NCBI GenBank assembly: GCA_034096865.1
Contig: JAWQFJ010016787.1
Span: 1 to 32,500 of the forward strand
DNA: 32,500 nt
Direction: 5' to 3'
Source: Theodoxus fluviatilis
Taxonomy: Eukaryota; Mollusca; Gastropoda; Cycloneritida; Neritidae
This document shows, piece by piece, positions 29,775 to 32,500 of the stretch. The position numbers and the translations under genes are program-made. Each line of letters begins with the position of its first letter. Position 1 is the stretch's first letter. The notes beneath the pieces are model-generated. The model ran no database searches. It was given only the letters and a program-made list of their open reading frames with translations, and had not been told where the DNA came from.

Positions 29775-30690
29775 TGTACTAGTGATGGGTCATCACACAC
29801 TGCATGTGACTGAATGTACTAGTGATGGGTCATCACACACTGCATGTGACTGATGTACTAGTGATGGGTCATCACACACTGCATGTGACTGAATGTACTA
29901 GTGATGGGTCATCACACACTGCATGTGACTGAGTGTACTAGTGATGGGTCATCACACACTGCATGTGACTGAAATTGCACTAGTGATGGGTCCATCACAC
30001 ACTGCACTGTGACCCCCTGGAGTGGGACTAGTGAGGGTCATACCACACACTGCATGTGAACTCTCTGAATGTTCCTAGTGACTGGGTCCATCACACACTG
30101 CAATGTTGACCTGAAATGTACTTAGTGATGGGTCCATCACACACTGCATGTGACTGAGTTGTACTAGTGGATTGGGTCTCAAACACTCCATTTGCTGAAT
30201 GTCTAGTGGATGGGTCATCCCCCCTGCATGTGACCTGAATGTAACTAGGCTGATGGGTCCAATCACACACTGCCATGTGACGGAATCGTACTCAGTGATG
30301 GGTCATCACACAACTCTGCATGTGACTGGAGTTGTACTAGTGTGATGGGTCATCACCCACTGCATGTGACCTGAAGATGTTTCTAGTGATGGGTTCATCC
30401 ACACACTGGCATGTGACTGGATGTACTATTGATGGCTTCATCACACACTGCATGCGACTGAGTTTACTTAGTGATGGGTCATCAACACACTGCATGGTGA
30501 CTGAGTTGTACATAGATGATGGGTCATCACACCACTTGTAGCATTGTTGTTCCACTGCATCGTACTAGTTGATGGCTTCCATCACACACTGCATTGTGAC
30601 TGAATGCTACCTAGTGATGGGTCATCACACACTGCAATTGTGACTGAATTACTAGTTGGAAAGGGTTATCAACACACTGAATGTTTGTTA
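29775..30690. repeat. 40-bp satellite, about 22 copies, indel-rich on the right
   Basis: The unit contains TGTACTAGTGATGGGTCATC and ACACACTGCATGTGACTGAA. Units starting at 29775, 29815, 29854, 29894 and 29934 are almost identical (39-40 bp). From about 29970 onward nearly every unit carries one or more single-base insertions or small deletions. Each unit holds a hairpin GTGATG-GGT-CATCAC and an ACTAGT palindrome. Confidence 0.95.
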
Positions 30691-32500
30691 TGTTGACGGA
30701 ATGTTTGCGGTTTCGAGGATGCTGGGGAACCTTGAATACGAAGGTTTTCAGCACGATGCGCGAGAGAGTAAGATCAGACCGCAACTGATACTTCCATTCC
30801 TTTTTTGCAACAATGAATTTTCAAGATAATAAACCACCTCGGTTATGTGCCGTGGTGACGTGATGACCTGTCTTTAAACCAATGTATTAATTATTTCCAG
30901 GACACAAATTGAATTCAGTGATAGTATATAATAGTGTGGGCTGATGATCGAAGTGCTCTGCATTATTTCAATTTTAAAATCTGAATCATAATTATATTCT
31001 TTTCAGCAGTGAGAATATATTGGTTCGTTTTATCTGGTCCAGAAAGTATTGACCGACACTGCTTTAAAAAATCAAGAACTACCCTGCCAATACACCCGAA
31101 AGAGTACACACAAACATATTTGACTTTTTACGAACCGGAAAGTTTTGCGACGCGCCAGGCAGGACACGCTGAGATGTCAAGATCTCATGAGGAGGCCGGT
31201 AGGGGGGGGGGGGCAGGGAAAGAGCTTGAACACTGCACTGACGTGGCTCAAGAGCCGTAGCGGGCTGGCCAGAACTCTTATATCCCGGCTGGAATTGGCC
31301 ACGGTCCGCATACGATGAGCTACCCCCAATTCCATCTTTCGCCTGTCAGCTTCTCCTCGGGACCTGTGGGCTCTTGCGGAACAGGCCGAGTCAGATCCGG
31401 ACCTACGCCTTGCTGATCATCAACTCCGTACGAAAGCCAGTCGACTGCCGCAAGAAAACCGAAACCACGACGGTTCTGCGTCCACCCCATTCACACCACT
31501 CCCACCTTTGCCCGTCACAAAGTCCTACTGCCCAACACACTCTCAATCTGCCAGCAACAGGCGCCTCAGGTCACGCACCTCGTCTTGCAAGTTCTTGTTC
31601 GCCAGGGTCCTTAGCCAATACATACTATGGTATTGTCCACCCATGTCTATGGTCACCCCAGCCTATTCGTAACAAGGCGCTTGACTAGGAAAAAAGGTGC
31701 ATTTCAGAGACAGGGGTACGGGGGCTAGCCGCTCGTCCGGCTTTAGGTTAGCTTCTGGAACACACGTAGCATTGGTTGTTTTGTCTTGTCGTTGGAGATG
31801 CTGCTGAACTCCTGCGGCGTCGTAAGTAGAAGTTAAAGCAGGCATGCTGCTGTTTTTTTGGGGGGGGGGGGGGGGGGGTCGGCGGTGGGTAGAAGTAACC
31901 CTAAAACTGCTAAATATTGATGCAACCATAAGCCAGCATCGGGTCATCATGCTCTCCTGGAAGTGGAGATGGAGCCGTTATCAACAGCGTGTGCACCCAG
32001 TCTGTACATGGTGGATCCGGTGATCAATAGACCAGGAGAAGGAAAAAAGTAGAGCGGTTCTATATGGTTTGACGTCAAGTGAAACGTATGAAAAATCCAC
32101 ATGGAAAGTGAGTACATCAGTGAGGAAGCAGAATCAATAGCCCAAAAGACCTCTGCTGCAGCTGTGCATGCGAGAGGGACAACACGCACAGAGATGGGGG
32201 AGATAACGCAGCGGGCAGGACAACAGCCCAGGCAATTACACAGACGTGGCTCCTCTCCCGCAGACAGGGCTAGCTGGGACTGATCACAGCGCACAGACCT
32301 GACCAGAAAAACAGAAACTTTGCGTCTCCATCCGTGTTTGCACACTGAGTTGGCGAGGCGGGTCCTGAAAAGTGGCCGCGTATTGTCAACACACTTGTCA
32401 AGGTAAGTAGTTTGTCGTCCCGTAGTACACATGCACAGTCGTAAAAAAAAAATTAAGGGATGCTGTGCTATTTTTATGATCATATAATTTATATTTTGGA
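30691..32500. other. No gene recognised; G homopolymers present
   Basis: Mixed sequence with frames of 60-178 codons on both strands and no recognisable family motif. Homopolymers include a G run at 31203-31214 and a T7-G19 run at 31853-31878. A frame over 31318-31671 has a charged stretch (LWALAEQAESDPDLRLADHQ) but no diagnostic domain. Confidence 0.35.

Noticed and set aside
31318..31671. Possible gag-like fragment (LWALAEQAESDPDLRLADHQ)
   Set aside because: Composition is suggestive but there is no zinc knuckle, no protease motif and no pol sequence nearby.

Overview
The window looks like a gene-poor, repeat-dense stretch of a metazoan nuclear genome. A marine mollusc, probably a gastropod, is my best guess. 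That rests on very high microsatellite density, several LINE clades with short tandem tails, R2-type restriction-like-endonuclease LINEs and a THAP-domain relic. The phylum is inference. I see no bacterial gene organisation, no rRNA or tRNA gene I can support, no CRISPR array and no intact host gene. Almost every long open frame here is a simple repeat or minisatellite read through without stops.

Layout. 1-1.7 kb: a LINE reverse-transcriptase tail abuts a Ty3/gypsy RNase H relic, then a polypurine tract and a putative LTR loaded with GA and CCT repeats. 1.7-3.0 kb: AT-rich DNA and CA/GA repeats. 3.0-3.85 kb (minus): a broken THAP-domain gene copy with an ETS-like site upstream. 4.04-4.94 kb: an RTE-like LINE, 5'-truncated at its FADD catalytic motif, with one nonsense codon. 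5.0-6.66 kb: a retroposon-like unit consisting of a CT array, a basic ORF1-like reading frame and a structured 3' end with AATAAA and a (TTCG)n tail, but no reverse transcriptase. 6.9-8.7 kb: three SINE-like copies, two with CATC tails. 9.46-9.93 kb: a second copy of the first LINE. 10.3-12.1 kb (minus): a second ORF1-like unit of the same architecture. 12.5 kb: a CR1/L2-like 3' end. 14.05-14.2 kb: a telomere-like 12-bp array. 14.2-16.76 kb (minus): an R2/R4-type LINE fragment with CCHC and RLE domains and a (CATA)n array on both sides, next to an RTE-like LINE fragment. 17.4-18.6 kb: a CCA-rich minisatellite with dimeric order. 20.9-21.1 kb: a ~20-bp ladder. 22.4-22.9 kb: a (CATC)n field. 23.9-25.4 kb: a 20-copy 56/58-bp minisatellite with an inverted copy of its left edge on the far side. 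27.3-28.3 kb: small tandem duplications, including a 203-bp unit that also occurs at 10.8 kb. 29.8-30.7 kb: a 40-bp satellite that changes abruptly from near-perfect to indel-rich. The rest is unrecognised.

For a second look, three things stand out. First, the two ORF1-like units share an N-terminal domain, an upstream CT array and a structured 3' end, yet carry no reverse transcriptase, which suggests a HAL1-like retroposon. Second, the RLE-type LINE has the same tetranucleotide repeat on both sides, which could mean microsatellite-directed insertion. Third, the 56/58-bp minisatellite is framed by inverted copies. All are inferences from sequence reading alone, with no database search.
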